Shown: positions 38,381 through 46,941 of the stretch, one piece after another | Layout of the letters: every line of letters begins with the position of its first letter | Position numbering within the stretch: position 1 is the first letter of the stretch | Assembly (NCBI GenBank): GCA_964443135.1 | Contig: CAYUBQ010000003.1 | Location: 67,606-131,605 of the forward strand | Direction: 5' to 3' | DNA length: 64,000 nt | Source: JAIPEI01 sp964443135 | GTDB taxonomy: Bacteria > Desulfobacterota > DSM-4660 > Desulfatiglandales > HGW-15 | Program-made: the position numbers and the translations under genes | The notes under the pieces: model-generated | Databases searched by the model: none | What the model saw: only the letters and a program-made list of their open reading frames with translations | What the model was told of the DNA's origin: nothing

Positions 38381-40099
38381 TTGACTCACGAAGGCCGGCA
38401 CCATAAGACCGTGGCGTACCTCGTACCCGTTCCGGCGGAGAGCTTCACCCATCCGGTGCGGCTGGAGCACGACGAAACCACCATCGGCCGGGACACCTCC
38501 AACCGGATTCGCCTGGCCCACGGCACGGTCTCCCGCTCTCACGCCAGGATCTCCAAGATCGGCGACCAGTACGTCCTGACCGATCTCCAGTCCCGAAACG
38601 GCACCTTTGTCAACCGGACGCGCACCCAGCGAGCCACCCTCCACTCGGGCGACACGATCTACTTCGGCAACCGGGCTTTCCTCTTCAAGCTGGAACACAC
38701 CGAAGCCTCTGCACCTGAACTGGAGACGCCTCTCTCCCTGCCGGCGACGGTGACCATCACCGAGGACGCGGACATCGATCCCGCCGATCTCCTGGCCCGG
38801 GAGGCGGACCAGGCTGTCCACACCTTTCTCCACCTCTCGGAGGCCGGCGGGGATCGGACCGATCCCGCCGGCGTGGCCCATCAACGACTCTACCTCCTCT
38901 ACCAGCTGACCGAGCAGGTTCGCTCGGGCGGAGAGCCGGACGAGGTGCTGGGCCGGGGCCTCGACCTGATCTTCCAGGCCGTGCCGACCGCGGAGCATGC
39001 CGTGGCCCTCCTCAGGGAGGAGGGGACCGCGGGACCCCTGGAGGTCCGGGCGGTCCGGTTCCGGAACCCGGCGAAGGACGGCGGTCCGATCCCGATCAGC
39101 CGTACGGTGCTCGACTGGGTCGTGAGCGAACGGGTGGCTCTGGTCAGCCGCGACGCCCCGGACGACTCCCGGTTCGAGACGTCCGAGTCCATCAGGGTGC
39201 ACAGCCTCGAGTCCATCATCTGCGTTCCCATGATGAGCGGCCGCCAGGTCATCGGCGCCATCCACCTGGACACCCGCGACTACCTGAACCCGCTGACCGG
39301 ACCCGACATGGAGTTCGTGGCGGCGGCGGGCAACGAGATCGCCGTCTGGATCGAAAACCACCGCCTGCAGCGCAACGCCATCCGGAACGAACGTATGGCG
39401 GCCATCGGCATGACCGTCACCAATGTGGCCCACAACCTCAAGAACATGCTTCACATGAGCATGAACGCCGTCGCCATGATGAACCAGCGTCTGGAGGAGG
39501 TCGAGGACGACAAGATCCACACCCGGTGGCATCTCGTTCGGCGGTCTCTCGAGCGGATGAACCGCCTGGCGGCCGACATGCTCGAGTTTTCCCGGATCGA
39601 ACCGCCGCCGCAAACCTGGATCGACGTGAACGATGCGCTCTACGACAACAAAGAGCTTTTCGAAAAGCAGCTGAAAGGGGCCGGCATCGATCTGGTGTGG
39701 GATCTGGCCCCCGACCTCCCCGAAGGCCTTCTGGATCCCGTACAGCTTCAGCGGGCCGTTCTCAACCTGGTGGTCAACGCCGAGGACGCGCTGAAAGGCG
39801 TCCCGAACGCCCGGATCGTGATCTCCACCTCCGTGGACGATCGCCGGCGTCTGACCGTCGGCGTCTCGGACAACGGCTGCGGGATCCCGCCCGACGAGCT
39901 CGACAAGGTGTTCCAGCTGTTCTACACGACCAAGGGGTCCGACGGAAGCGGCCTGGGCCTGCCCATGGTCCAGAAGTTCGTGAAGGCGGCGAACGGCAGG
40001 GCCGAGGTGGAGTCCGAGCCTGGCGAGGGCACCACCTTCCGGCTGGTGTTCCCCCGGGCCTTCGAAGAGGCCCCCCTGCGGGCTGCTCATCAAGGGTGA
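38381..40099 (+). CDS. FHA-GAF sensor histidine kinase
   Basis: A soluble histidine kinase of about 572 residues. An N-terminal FHA domain (TIGRDTSNRIRLAHGTVSRS, SRNGTFVNR) binds phospho-Thr; a GAF domain follows (SVE-type, ESIICVPMMSGRQVIGAIHL); then a phosphoacceptor helix with VAHNLKNMLHMSM and an HATPase domain (NLVVNAEDAL, VSDNGCGIPPDELDKVF, GSGLGLPMVQKF). There is no membrane segment and no receiver domain. A TTG at 38381 is favoured (AAAGGCGG upstream); GTG at 38345 would add 12 residues. No partner response regulator is nearby. It overlaps the convergent ATP-grasp gene by 10 nt. Confidence 0.9.
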   Translation: MTHEGRHHKTVAYLVPVPAESFTHPVRLEHDETTIGRDTSNRIRLAHGTVSRSHARISKIGDQYVLTDLQSRNGTFVNRTRTQRATLHSGDTIYFGNRAFLFKLEHTEASAPELETPLSLPATVTITEDADIDPADLLAREADQAVHTFLHLSEAGGDRTDPAGVAHQRLYLLYQLTEQVRSGGEPDEVLGRGLDLIFQAVPTAEHAVALLREEGTAGPLEVRAVRFRNPAKDGGPIPISRTVLDWVVSERVALVSRDAPDDSRFETSESIRVHSLESIICVPMMSGRQVIGAIHLDTRDYLNPLTGPDMEFVAAAGNEIAVWIENHRLQRNAIRNERMAAIGMTVTNVAHNLKNMLHMSMNAVAMMNQRLEEVEDDKIHTRWHLVRRSLERMNRLAADMLEFSRIEPPPQTWIDVNDALYDNKELFEKQLKGAGIDLVWDLAPDLPEGLLDPVQLQRAVLNLVVNAEDALKGVPNARIVISTSVDDRRRLTVGVSDNGCGIPPDELDKVFQLFYTTKGSDGSGLGLPMVQKFVKAANGRAEVESEPGEGTTFRLVFPRAFEEAPLRAAHQG

Positions 40100-40968
40100 G
40101 CGTCTCCCCGCGGGACGCTCTCCCCCGAGGCCGCCGTCCGCCGCATCCACTCCTGAACCGCCTCCCGAACCATCCGCTCGTATCCCCGAAGGCCTCCGAG
40201 CCCTTTCCGCCCGAACTGGAAGTTGATCTCCACGACCAGGGGGGGGGCGCCTCCCACGGGGAACATGACGTCGAAGGCCGCCAGGTCGATGCCGGTTCTC
40301 CGGCCCAGTTCCCGGGTCAGGTTCCTTCCCTCCTCCTGCAGGCCCGGCAGGAGGTCGTGGTCGATTCGGGCCCCCTTGCTCACGTTGTTGTAAAAGGAGT
40401 CCCCGCCCACCCGGAAGTAGCTCACGACCCGGCTTCCCATGAGCACCACCCGCAGGTCCCTTCCGGCGTTGTCGATCCACTCCTGGGCCAGGACGGGTTC
40501 CTCCGGCGGGAGCCGATCGAGGCGTCGCAGATACTCGGTGCGGGAGGCAACGGGAAAGACCGCGGAGCCTCCTCCCCCGGTGTCGCCCTTGAGCACGAAG
40601 GGGAAGGGCAGGGGCGGCGGCCCGGCTCCAGCGGCCCTTGCAGCCGCTGCGGGTGAGGGGTAGAGCACGGTGTGGGGATGGGGTACCCCGAGGCGCCGGA
40701 AGAGACGGATCTGCCCGGCCTTTCCACGGTAGGCGTACCGGGGTGCCAGGTGAGGGAAATGGGATCTGGCCAGGGGGACGACCTCGCGGTAGCGACCGGG
40801 CGGGCAGTACTTGGGCATGAGCACGCCCGTCGCGCCGGCGATCAGACGGGCGGCCGCCTCGTCCAGGGGACCGATGGGCGGCAGGTTCTCGTCCAGCCGG
40901 ATTCGGTGATGGAGCGAGACGAAGTAGCTGTCGCCGCGCGGACTGCTCTCCGATGCAGGGCTCTCCAC
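40090..40968 (-). CDS. ATP-grasp domain protein (RimK/GshB-like)
   Basis: A 292-residue ATP-grasp enzyme: LPFPFVLKGDTGGGGSAVF (ATP Lys and Gly loop) near residue 128, PVLAQEWIDNAGRDLRVVLMG near 180, and DLAAFDVMFPVGGAPPLVVEIN with Asn and Glu metal ligands near 270. Such enzymes join a carboxylate to an amine using ATP. The start is GTG 40968, which abuts the DUF2147 stop with no gap, so the two are translationally coupled. The substrate is unknown. Confidence 0.87.
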   Translation of the reverse strand: MESPASESSPRGDSYFVSLHHRIRLDENLPPIGPLDEAAARLIAGATGVLMPKYCPPGRYREVVPLARSHFPHLAPRYAYRGKAGQIRLFRRLGVPHPHTVLYPSPAAAARAAGAGPPPLPFPFVLKGDTGGGGSAVFPVASRTEYLRRLDRLPPEEPVLAQEWIDNAGRDLRVVLMGSRVVSYFRVGGDSFYNNVSKGARIDHDLLPGLQEEGRNLTRELGRRTGIDLAAFDVMFPVGGAPPLVVEINFQFGRKGLGGLRGYERMVREAVQEWMRRTAASGESVPRGDAHP

Positions 40969-41409
40969 CTACTCGCCCACGAGGTGCCAGGTCTGGGTCC
41001 GGAACAGAAAGGCGATGTACCCCCTGACCTTCAGGGTGTCTCCTTCGCGCCAGATCTTGCACCGGTAGACCTTGCCGTTGTCGGGATCCAGGATCTTGCC
41101 GTCGGCGTACTCCTCCCCGCCCGCCTGCCTTTGCAGGTCCCACATGATCTCCATGCCCAGGACGGGTTGGCCCTTTTTCCCGCCCGGACACTCCTCGCAG
41201 CGCTTGCCCGGGTCGCTCTGCAGCAGCTTCACCACCTCTCCGCAGAGCACCCCGTCTCTCTCGAAGATCCGGACGTGGGACTTGGCCGTCTCTCCGTCGT
41301 CGTCGATGGTCTTCCAGAGACCGACCGGAGAGCTCTCGGCACAAACGGGTCCCGCAAGGAGAAGGGCCAGGACCAACAAGGGCAGGGTTCTTGCGATGCG
41401 ACTCGTCAC
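40969..41409 (-). CDS. DUF2147 exported protein
   Basis: A 146-residue protein with a signal peptide (PLLVLALLLAGPVCAES) and the DUF2147 pattern: PVGLWKTIDDDGETAKSHVR, LCGEVVKLLQSDPG, a CEECPGG pair, GMEIMWDLQ, WEDGKILDP-like YADGKILDPDNGKVYRCK and a lipocalin-like end. The family is periplasmic, of unknown function. It precedes the ATP-grasp gene without a gap. Confidence 0.9.
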   Translation of the reverse strand: MTSRIARTLPLLVLALLLAGPVCAESSPVGLWKTIDDDGETAKSHVRIFERDGVLCGEVVKLLQSDPGKRCEECPGGKKGQPVLGMEIMWDLQRQAGGEEYADGKILDPDNGKVYRCKIWREGDTLKVRGYIAFLFRTQTWHLVGE

Positions 41410-41469
41410 GGTGACCTCCGTTTCATGAGAAGTGCGGGAGGCCCATTATAGGAATGCCGCCAGGGGGTG

Positions 41470-42258
41470 TCAACGAGCCGGCCGGGCCGAGATCTCCTCG
41501 AGGAGGTCCGGGCTCGAGGCCGCGGTGAGGCGGAACCGGGTGTCGCGCTGCAGGGGGAAGTCGCGGAAAGCCTCCCCGTCCACGGCCCACACGCCTCCGG
41601 CCTGCTTCAGGATGAACAGGCCGGCCGAGACGTCCACGGCCCGGATGGACCCCCGTTCGTCCACGTGGGCGTCGAGCGAGCCTTCGGCCACCCGGCACAG
41701 GCTCGAGGCCGCGCACCCGGCGGCCCGGATGTGCCTTGCCCGGGTGATCAGGGGAACCATCCTGGAGAGGTCGTTCATCTTGCTCACGTCCATGGAGATG
41801 AGACCGTCGCGGTAGGCAACGGGCCGCGACACCATGACGGGCCGACCGTCGCGCATCGCCCCCCGGACCGGGTCGGCCGCGTACGTGGATCCGGACGGCA
41901 GATCCGAGACCAGGGCGGCGACGACCTCCGACTGAAACCGGCCGCGCGCGGCGCTGAGGCTCACCACGCTCGGCGGCAGGCCGCGGGCCAGGTTCGTCGT
42001 CCCGTCCACCGGGTCCGCCGTGACGGTGACCTCGCCTCCCCCGAAGGTCTCCTCTCCCTCCTCGCTCACGAGCCTGGCGGAGACGCCCCGGCCCCGAAGC
42101 GTCTCCACGACGGCCTCGTGGGCCTGGAGGTCCAACCGCTCCTTGAAGGAGGGGATGGACACGGTTCCCCGTTCGGGGAGCAGATGCCGAATGCGTCCCC
42201 GCACGGCGCTCGCCGCCTCTCGGAGGATTTCATGCCAGAAAAGGGAGATCGAATCCAT
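41470..42258 (-). CDS. Inositol monophosphatase-family phosphatase
   Basis: A 262-residue FIG/IMPase-fold protein: VSEEGEETFGGGE (Glu metal ligand), DPVDGTTNLARGLP (DPxDGT) near residue 82, and AVDVSAGLFILKQAGG near 210 as the second Asp site. Members remove phosphate from inositol phosphates, fructose-bisphosphate or PAP. Its gene overlaps the APS-kinase-like gene by 29 nt, so PAP phosphatase activity (CysQ-like) is an attractive possibility, not proven by sequence. Confidence 0.88.
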   Translation of the reverse strand: MDSISLFWHEILREAASAVRGRIRHLLPERGTVSIPSFKERLDLQAHEAVVETLRGRGVSARLVSEEGEETFGGGEVTVTADPVDGTTNLARGLPPSVVSLSAARGRFQSEVVAALVSDLPSGSTYAADPVRGAMRDGRPVMVSRPVAYRDGLISMDVSKMNDLSRMVPLITRARHIRAAGCAASSLCRVAEGSLDAHVDERGSIRAVDVSAGLFILKQAGGVWAVDGEAFRDFPLQRDTRFRLTAASSPDLLEEISARPAR

Positions 42259-42766
42259 GGGCCCTCATGGCATCCAGAACGGCGTTCACGGACCGTTCCG
42301 GAGGCGACGCCCCGTCCACGCGAACCTCGGGCGACTCGGGCGCTTCGTAGGCGAGCTGCTTCCCGGGGACGGTCTTCGCCTTCCCCTCTTCCGCTCTCCG
42401 GTAGATACCCTTGGGGTCCCGTTCCACGCACAGCTCCAGCGGGGTGTCCACGAACACCTCCAGGAACCGGGGGAAGGTCTCGCGGGCCCTCCGGCGCCAC
42501 CGGCGCCGGTGGGCCGTGGCGTCGAAGACCACGTTCACCCCGTTGGAGGCGAGCAGGAACCCGATGTGGATCATGGCGTTGTAGAAGGCCTCGCGCTCCT
42601 CGGCGGTGTAGCTCGGTCGGGGGGTGAGGACCTTTCTGAGGGCGTCCGACTCGAGGATCTGGACGGCGATCCCCATGGCCTCGACCTCTGCGGTCAGCCT
42701 GTGGGCGACGGTGCTCTTGCCCGAGGCGGGAAGCCCCGTGATCCAGACGGCCCAGCCCGGTGTCAT
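42230..42766 (-). CDS. Adenylylsulfate kinase-like protein
   Basis: A 178-residue P-loop kinase: WITGLPASGKSTVAHRL (Walker A) near residue 8, LESDALRKVLTP, YTAEEREAFYNAMIHIGFLL and VFVDTPLELCVERDPKGIY. This block order is that of APS kinases (CysC), which make PAPS from APS; the D in LESDALR replaces the usual LDGDxLR. No sulfate adenylyltransferase is present here. It overlaps the phosphotransferase gene by 4 nt and the IMPase gene by 29 nt, giving a tight three-gene operon. Confidence 0.85.
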   Translation of the reverse strand: MTPGWAVWITGLPASGKSTVAHRLTAEVEAMGIAVQILESDALRKVLTPRPSYTAEEREAFYNAMIHIGFLLASNGVNVVFDATAHRRRWRRRARETFPRFLEVFVDTPLELCVERDPKGIYRRAEEGKAKTVPGKQLAYEAPESPEVRVDGASPPERSVNAVLDAMRAHGFDLPFLA

Positions 42767-43857
42767 GGCGTTTTCCCCAAGAGGCGATCGACGGTGGTTG
42801 GATCGAACATATCGTCCTCGAGCACGCTTCGCGCGAGCTGGAGAAGAGCCCTGCGAACCGCGGGCTCGTAGTCCGGGTACCAGACCGGGCTGGCCAGCAC
42901 CAGCAGGCGCCAGGTGAGGTGCGGGGGCAGAACGGAGAGGATCTCCTGGTCCCCGGAGACCTCCAGATAGGTCCGGAAAAAGGTCTCCCACAAGGTCCGG
43001 AACGGCGGGGTGAAGGCCTTCTCGTGCAGCAGGCCCCAGAACAGGTAGTTGACGGAGAGTGCGGCCAGGTCGTCGGCGGGCTCGCCCCAGGAGCCCCGGC
43101 TCCGGTCCAGCACAGTGAAGTCCGTGCCGTCCCGGAACAGGAGGTTGAAGGGGTGAAAGTCGCCGTGGACCCGGCTGAGGCGGTGGGTGAACCGCTTCAG
43201 CCGCCATCGCCAGTCGATGCAGCGCTTCTCGATGTCGATGAGCATTTCGGGAGAGACGTCCGGGTGATCCTCGGGATAGCTGTCCGTCAGCCCCATGAGA
43301 CATTCGTTGTGGCCGACCAGCTCCCGGGTGCGGCGTTTGTACATGCCGGGATCATCCTGCTTGTCTGCGTGGATCTCGGCCAGGTAGCGGGCCAGAGCGC
43401 CGCTGCGCTCCAGGTCGAGAGCATCGGGCCTTCCCGCCCGCTTGATCCGGTTCAGGTCCTCGGCGTACACGGTGCCCTCCACGAACTCCGTGACGAGAAA
43501 GAGCTCCTCCACCGGGGCCAGCGAGGTGGGGCCTTCCGGGGTAAAGCCTCCCACGTCCAGGGCCCGGACGTGCCGGGGCAGGCTGTTGAACCCCCGGTAC
43601 TGCCACAGGAGGAGGGCCGCCCTGTCGCTCATTCTCTGGTGGCCGAAGCCGCCCGGGTTCACCGTGCTCAGCACGACGGAAACCTGCCTCCCGTCCGCTT
43701 CGAGGTCGATCTTGAGGGGGGTGCCGTACCCGTAGCCTTTGAGGGCGCCGGGGCCGGGTTTGGTCTCCCCCAGGGGGGTGATCTCCAGGACCCGCACGGG
43801 GGCGCCGTACCGGCCGGCCAGGTATCGCTCGAGCTGCTTGCGGTCGATCGTCGGCAT
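42763..43857 (-). CDS. Aminoglycoside/choline-kinase-like phosphotransferase
   Basis: A 364-residue APH-fold kinase: LFLVTEFVEGTVYAEDLNRI (hinge), SRVHGDFHPFNLLFRDGTDF (Brenner motif with catalytic Asp) near residue 240, LDRSRGSWGEPADDLAALSV (metal Asp). There is no clear N-lobe Gly loop, but PLKIDLEADGRQVSVVLS fits. Members phosphorylate small alcohols or sugars. The start is ATG 43857. It leads the operon with the APS kinase and IMPase genes, so the three may act on one sulfo- or phospho-metabolite (inference). Confidence 0.85.
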   Translation of the reverse strand: MPTIDRKQLERYLAGRYGAPVRVLEITPLGETKPGPGALKGYGYGTPLKIDLEADGRQVSVVLSTVNPGGFGHQRMSDRAALLLWQYRGFNSLPRHVRALDVGGFTPEGPTSLAPVEELFLVTEFVEGTVYAEDLNRIKRAGRPDALDLERSGALARYLAEIHADKQDDPGMYKRRTRELVGHNECLMGLTDSYPEDHPDVSPEMLIDIEKRCIDWRWRLKRFTHRLSRVHGDFHPFNLLFRDGTDFTVLDRSRGSWGEPADDLAALSVNYLFWGLLHEKAFTPPFRTLWETFFRTYLEVSGDQEILSVLPPHLTWRLLVLASPVWYPDYEPAVRRALLQLARSVLEDDMFDPTTVDRLLGKTP

Positions 43858-44064
43858 GGCTGCACGGGGTGGGCGCAAGGGGGGGAGCCGGCAAGGTGCG
43901 CCCGTTTCAGAGCCGGATCCGTGTCGAGGGAATCCATCGATCCCTGTATACGAACCATAAGGCCTGTCCGGGCACAGGTCAAGCAGGCTCCGGCCGCCGT
44001 CTTCCGTGGAAGGCACGCACCGTGCGGCTGGGTGATGGGTGTGGTCATGAGACCCCTTGGGATA

Positions 44065-44114
44065 TGACTTTGTTTATAAAATATTTAAATTGAATAAAAT
44101 TTATATATAATTAA
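44065..44114. promoter_or_regulatory. AT-rich island
   Basis: About 50 bp with only three G or C, including TTTATAAAATATTTAAATTG and TATAAT at 44106-44111, in a genome of about two-thirds GC. It could be a promoter UP element, a nucleoid-protein site or an insertion scar. Confidence 0.5.
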
Positions 44115-44193
44115 GAGCACCGCTGCTGGGAAGGCAAGGGGTGCGGCAGAGGCAGATCAGTGGCTTCCGTGCTGTTTGCGACGCCACTAAGGT

Positions 44194-44222
44194 TTGACAC
44201 CTCGGGGAGGATTGGCTACCTT
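44194..44222 (+). promoter_or_regulatory. Sigma70-type promoter
   Basis: TTGACA at 44194-44199 and TACCTT at 44217-44222, 17 nt apart, 55 nt before the SGNH hydrolase gene. Confidence 0.5.
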
Positions 44223-44277
44223 CTCCGGCACCATATCCCGTGCCGAAGCTCCGGACGGGAGCGTTCAAGGAGCATCC

Positions 44278-45522
44278 ATGATCTCGAGCGCATTCAGATC
44301 CGGCTTGAAGAAGACCCTGTTCAGCCTCGTCGCCATCCTCCTGGGGCTTCTCCTCGCACTGGCGATCGCTGAAGGGGCCCTTCGGCTCACCCGGACCGCG
44401 CCCTACCACAGGAACGCACTGAACTCCTTTCACGAGCCGGACCCGGACCTGGGCTGGCGCGGCCTGCCCGGGTTCACCGGGGTGTTCGTGCGGGAGGACT
44501 TCAAGGCCCGCATCGCCATCGACGAGCAGGGGTACCGCGAGAAGGGGGCCCGAACCCGGCCCCTGCCGGATGCCGAGAAGGTGGTCTTTCTGGGGGACTC
44601 CTTTGCCTGGGGATGGGGCGTGAGCCAGGGCGAGCTGTTCAGCGACGTGCTCCAGGACCTGCTGGGGCCCCGGTACGACGTCGTCAACCTGGGCATCAAC
44701 ACCTTCGGCACGGTCCAGGAGTGGATCCAGATGGAGAAGGAGGTGGTTCCCATGGGGCCGGGCCGGGTCGGCCTCCTGTTCTATGGGAACGACCTCGAGG
44801 ACAACCTGAACGGCCGGGGGGAATCGAGGCCCTACTGCGAGGTGGAGGCGGGCCGGGTCGTGCTCAGGAACCTCCCCGTTGCCAACCCCATCGGCGGCGG
44901 CCTGCGCTCCGTCATGCGCCACTCCTACGCGCTCACCCACCTGCGCTACTACCACAACGTGTTCCGGGAGTACGTGGACCTGGCCGAGGCCCGCCTGAAG
45001 CAGTGGCTCCGGGAGCGCCGGGAAAGCGGGAAAGTACCGCGGGACCCGGGGAAACGGGAGAGAGCGGAGGAGGAAGAGCCCGCCATGGGAGAACAGGTGG
45101 CGGTATTCGAGCACGCCCTCTCGCGGATCGCCCTCCTCTGCCGGGAGAACGGGATCGACCTCTTCGTGGTCTACGTGCCCACGGGGGACAACATCGCCTC
45201 CGGGAGGCCCGAGTACGAGCAGATCCGGATCGTCCGGGGCGTCTGCCGCCGCCATGGCATCCCGCTCGTGGACCTGATGCCGGACTTCATCGCCGGGATC
45301 ACCGGGACCGAGGGGGAGCCCTACTACTTTCCCCTCGACCTCCACTGGACGCCGGAGGGGCACCGGCTCGCCGCGGAGATCATTTACAGGCGGGTGTTCG
45401 GAGGGAGGCCGCTGCCTCCTCCGCGCCGCCCGGCCTCACCTTCACGCCCTGCGCCTTCAGGATGCACTCCAGGGCGGCGAGAAAGAGGACGACGTTCCTC
45501 CTGCACGAGGCGTGTCCCATGA
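44278..45522 (+). CDS. SGNH/GDSL-type hydrolase, membrane-anchored
   Basis: A 414-residue protein with an N-terminal membrane anchor (LFSLVAILLGLLLALAIAEG) and an SGNH hydrolase domain: VVFLGDSFAWGWGVSQG (block I Ser) near residue 100, LGINTFGTVQEW (Gly), LLFYGNDLEDN (block III Asn), and DLHWTPEGHRLAAE (block V Asp-His) near 345. Such enzymes act on acyl groups of sugars, often in envelope polysaccharide modification. The stop at 45522 lies 143 nt inside the convergent aminotransferase gene; the last ~47 residues (Pro/Arg-rich) look non-natural, so the gene may have lost its own stop. Confidence 0.83.
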   Translation: MISSAFRSGLKKTLFSLVAILLGLLLALAIAEGALRLTRTAPYHRNALNSFHEPDPDLGWRGLPGFTGVFVREDFKARIAIDEQGYREKGARTRPLPDAEKVVFLGDSFAWGWGVSQGELFSDVLQDLLGPRYDVVNLGINTFGTVQEWIQMEKEVVPMGPGRVGLLFYGNDLEDNLNGRGESRPYCEVEAGRVVLRNLPVANPIGGGLRSVMRHSYALTHLRYYHNVFREYVDLAEARLKQWLRERRESGKVPRDPGKRERAEEEEPAMGEQVAVFEHALSRIALLCRENGIDLFVVYVPTGDNIASGRPEYEQIRIVRGVCRRHGIPLVDLMPDFIAGITGTEGEPYYFPLDLHWTPEGHRLAAEIIYRRVFGGRPLPPPRRPASPSRPAPSGCTPGRRERGRRSSCTRRVP

Positions 45523-46576
45523 TTCCCACGCGCCAGACCTTGCCCGCCAGGTCCCCCAAGCCGCCCCCGATCTCGATGCCGAAGTCGTTCAGCAGACTCT
45601 TTCGAACCTTCCCGTCGTCGGCACCCTCCGGTATGCGCACGGCGTTGAGCATGGGAAGGCGCTCGCTCTCGGGCACCAGCATGGAAAGCCCCATGGCCTC
45701 CAGCCCGGCCACCAGGGCCCGGTGGTTCCGGCGATGACGCTCGAAGCGGGCCTCGAGCCCCTCCTCCGCGATGAGGCGCAGGGCTTCGCGCAGGGCGTAG
45801 ATCATGTTGATCGGAGCCGTGTGGTGGTACTTGCGCTCCGAGCCCCAGTAGCTGCTCACCATGCTCATGTCCAGGTACCAGCTGGCCACCGGGCCTTTCC
45901 GGTTGTTCAGGGCCTCCATGGCCGCAGCGCTGAACGAGACGGGCGAGAGACCCGGAGGGCAGGAGATGCACTTCTGGGTGCCGCTGTATGCCGCGTCGAT
46001 CCCCATCCGGTCCAGGGCGACCTCCATGCCGGCCAGGGAGGTGACCATGTCCACCAGGAAGAGCGCCCCGCAGTCCTTTGCGATTCGGGAAAGGTCCTCG
46101 AGGGGCGTGCAGGCCCCGGTGGAGGTCTCGGCGTGGACCATGGCGAGGGCCTTGGGGCTCCGGCCCTGAACGGCCTTCCGGACCGCATCCGCGTCGACGG
46201 CCCTTCCCCACTCGCCGTCCACGCGGATGAGCTTGCCTCCCAGCCGGTTCACGATGTCCGCCATCCTTGTCCCGAACACGCCGTTCACGCAGACCACCAC
46301 CTCGTCCCCGGGCTCCACCAGGTTCACGAAGCAGGTCTCCATGCCCGCGCTCCCGGTGCCCGAGACCGGCATGGTCAGGGGGTTCTGCGTCTGGAAGAGA
46401 AACCGCAGGAGCTGCTGGGTCTCGTCCATGATGGAGAGGAAGCGGGGATCGAGGTGACCGATGCAGGGGGCGGAAAGGGCCTGGAGGACCCTGGGGTGCA
46501 CGTCGCTGGGGCCTGGGCCCATGAGGATCCTCTGGCCCGGATCCAGATCCCGAAACGCGTTCCTGTCGAAGGTCAT
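45380..46576 (-). CDS. Class V aminotransferase (serine/alanine-glyoxylate type)
   Basis: A 398-residue fold-type I PLP enzyme: ILMGPGPSDVHPRVLQAL at the start, MPVSGTGSAGMETCFVNL, VHAETSTGACTPLEDL, FLVDMVTSLAGMEV, and the PLP Lys in YSGTQKCISCPPGLSPVS near residue 195. These blocks are those of alanine- or serine-glyoxylate aminotransferase, making glycine from glyoxylate. This fits the glycine and serine genes further right. It overlaps the SGNH gene on the opposite strand by 143 nt. A GGACCGGGG/CCCCGGTCC hairpin lies in its leader (46616-46637). Confidence 0.92.
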   Translation of the reverse strand: MTFDRNAFRDLDPGQRILMGPGPSDVHPRVLQALSAPCIGHLDPRFLSIMDETQQLLRFLFQTQNPLTMPVSGTGSAGMETCFVNLVEPGDEVVVCVNGVFGTRMADIVNRLGGKLIRVDGEWGRAVDADAVRKAVQGRSPKALAMVHAETSTGACTPLEDLSRIAKDCGALFLVDMVTSLAGMEVALDRMGIDAAYSGTQKCISCPPGLSPVSFSAAAMEALNNRKGPVASWYLDMSMVSSYWGSERKYHHTAPINMIYALREALRLIAEEGLEARFERHRRNHRALVAGLEAMGLSMLVPESERLPMLNAVRIPEGADDGKVRKSLLNDFGIEIGGGLGDLAGKVWRVGIMGHASCRRNVVLFLAALECILKAQGVKVRPGGAEEAAASLRTPACK

Positions 46577-46941
46577 GACGTCCTCCTTCCGTTATGGGGG
46601 GTTCGGTTCGAGCGGGGACCGGGGCGGACCCCGGTCCGATCCTCGGGGCTTCGCTCGCGCCGCTCCGCCGCATTCTTCGAATAGCAAATGAAAACCGCAG
46701 GTACCAGAACATTTTCGGATTCGTCGCTCCGGCTTTCGAAACCCCGCAGAGGGGTCCACGCTGCGCAGGGTGGACCCTCGCGCCTGCGATCCCCGGGTTT
46801 CCGCTTTGTCATTTCTCGATTTTCTCTGTATGTTGCGGTGTCCGGACGAACGCATGTCCTCCGGCATTCGAGAGCGCCTTTGGCGGTCCTTCATCCGGAA
46901 GGTTCCGCGGCACGGCGCCGGTTTCGAGGCGCGGGCCCCCC
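46577..46941. other. Intergenic region with promoter and hairpin
   Basis: 365 bp between divergent genes. It holds a 9-bp perfect hairpin at 46616-46637 and a promoter at 46806-46834. No gene recognised. Confidence 0.4.
46806..46834 (+). promoter_or_regulatory. Sigma70-type promoter
   Basis: TTGTCA at 46806-46811 and TATGTT at 46829-46834, 17 nt apart, 107 nt before the NlpC/P60 gene. Confidence 0.5.

Larger units (their letters stand above)
43858..44277. other. Intergenic region with AT-rich island
   Basis: 420 bp between divergent genes. It holds an extremely AT-rich stretch (44065-44114) and a consensus promoter reading right (44194-44222). No gene recognised. Confidence 0.5.

Noticed and set aside
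38210..41344. A very long minus-strand open frame (over 1000 codons) across the histidine kinase, ATP-grasp and DUF2147 genes
   Set aside because: It is antisense to a well-supported FHA-GAF kinase and has no domain sense; high GC makes such empty frames common here.
44175..44205. Degenerate copy of repeat A (TTTGCGACGCCACTAAGG)
   Set aside because: Only about 18 nt resemble the right end of the unit; the rest of the 107-bp pattern is missing.
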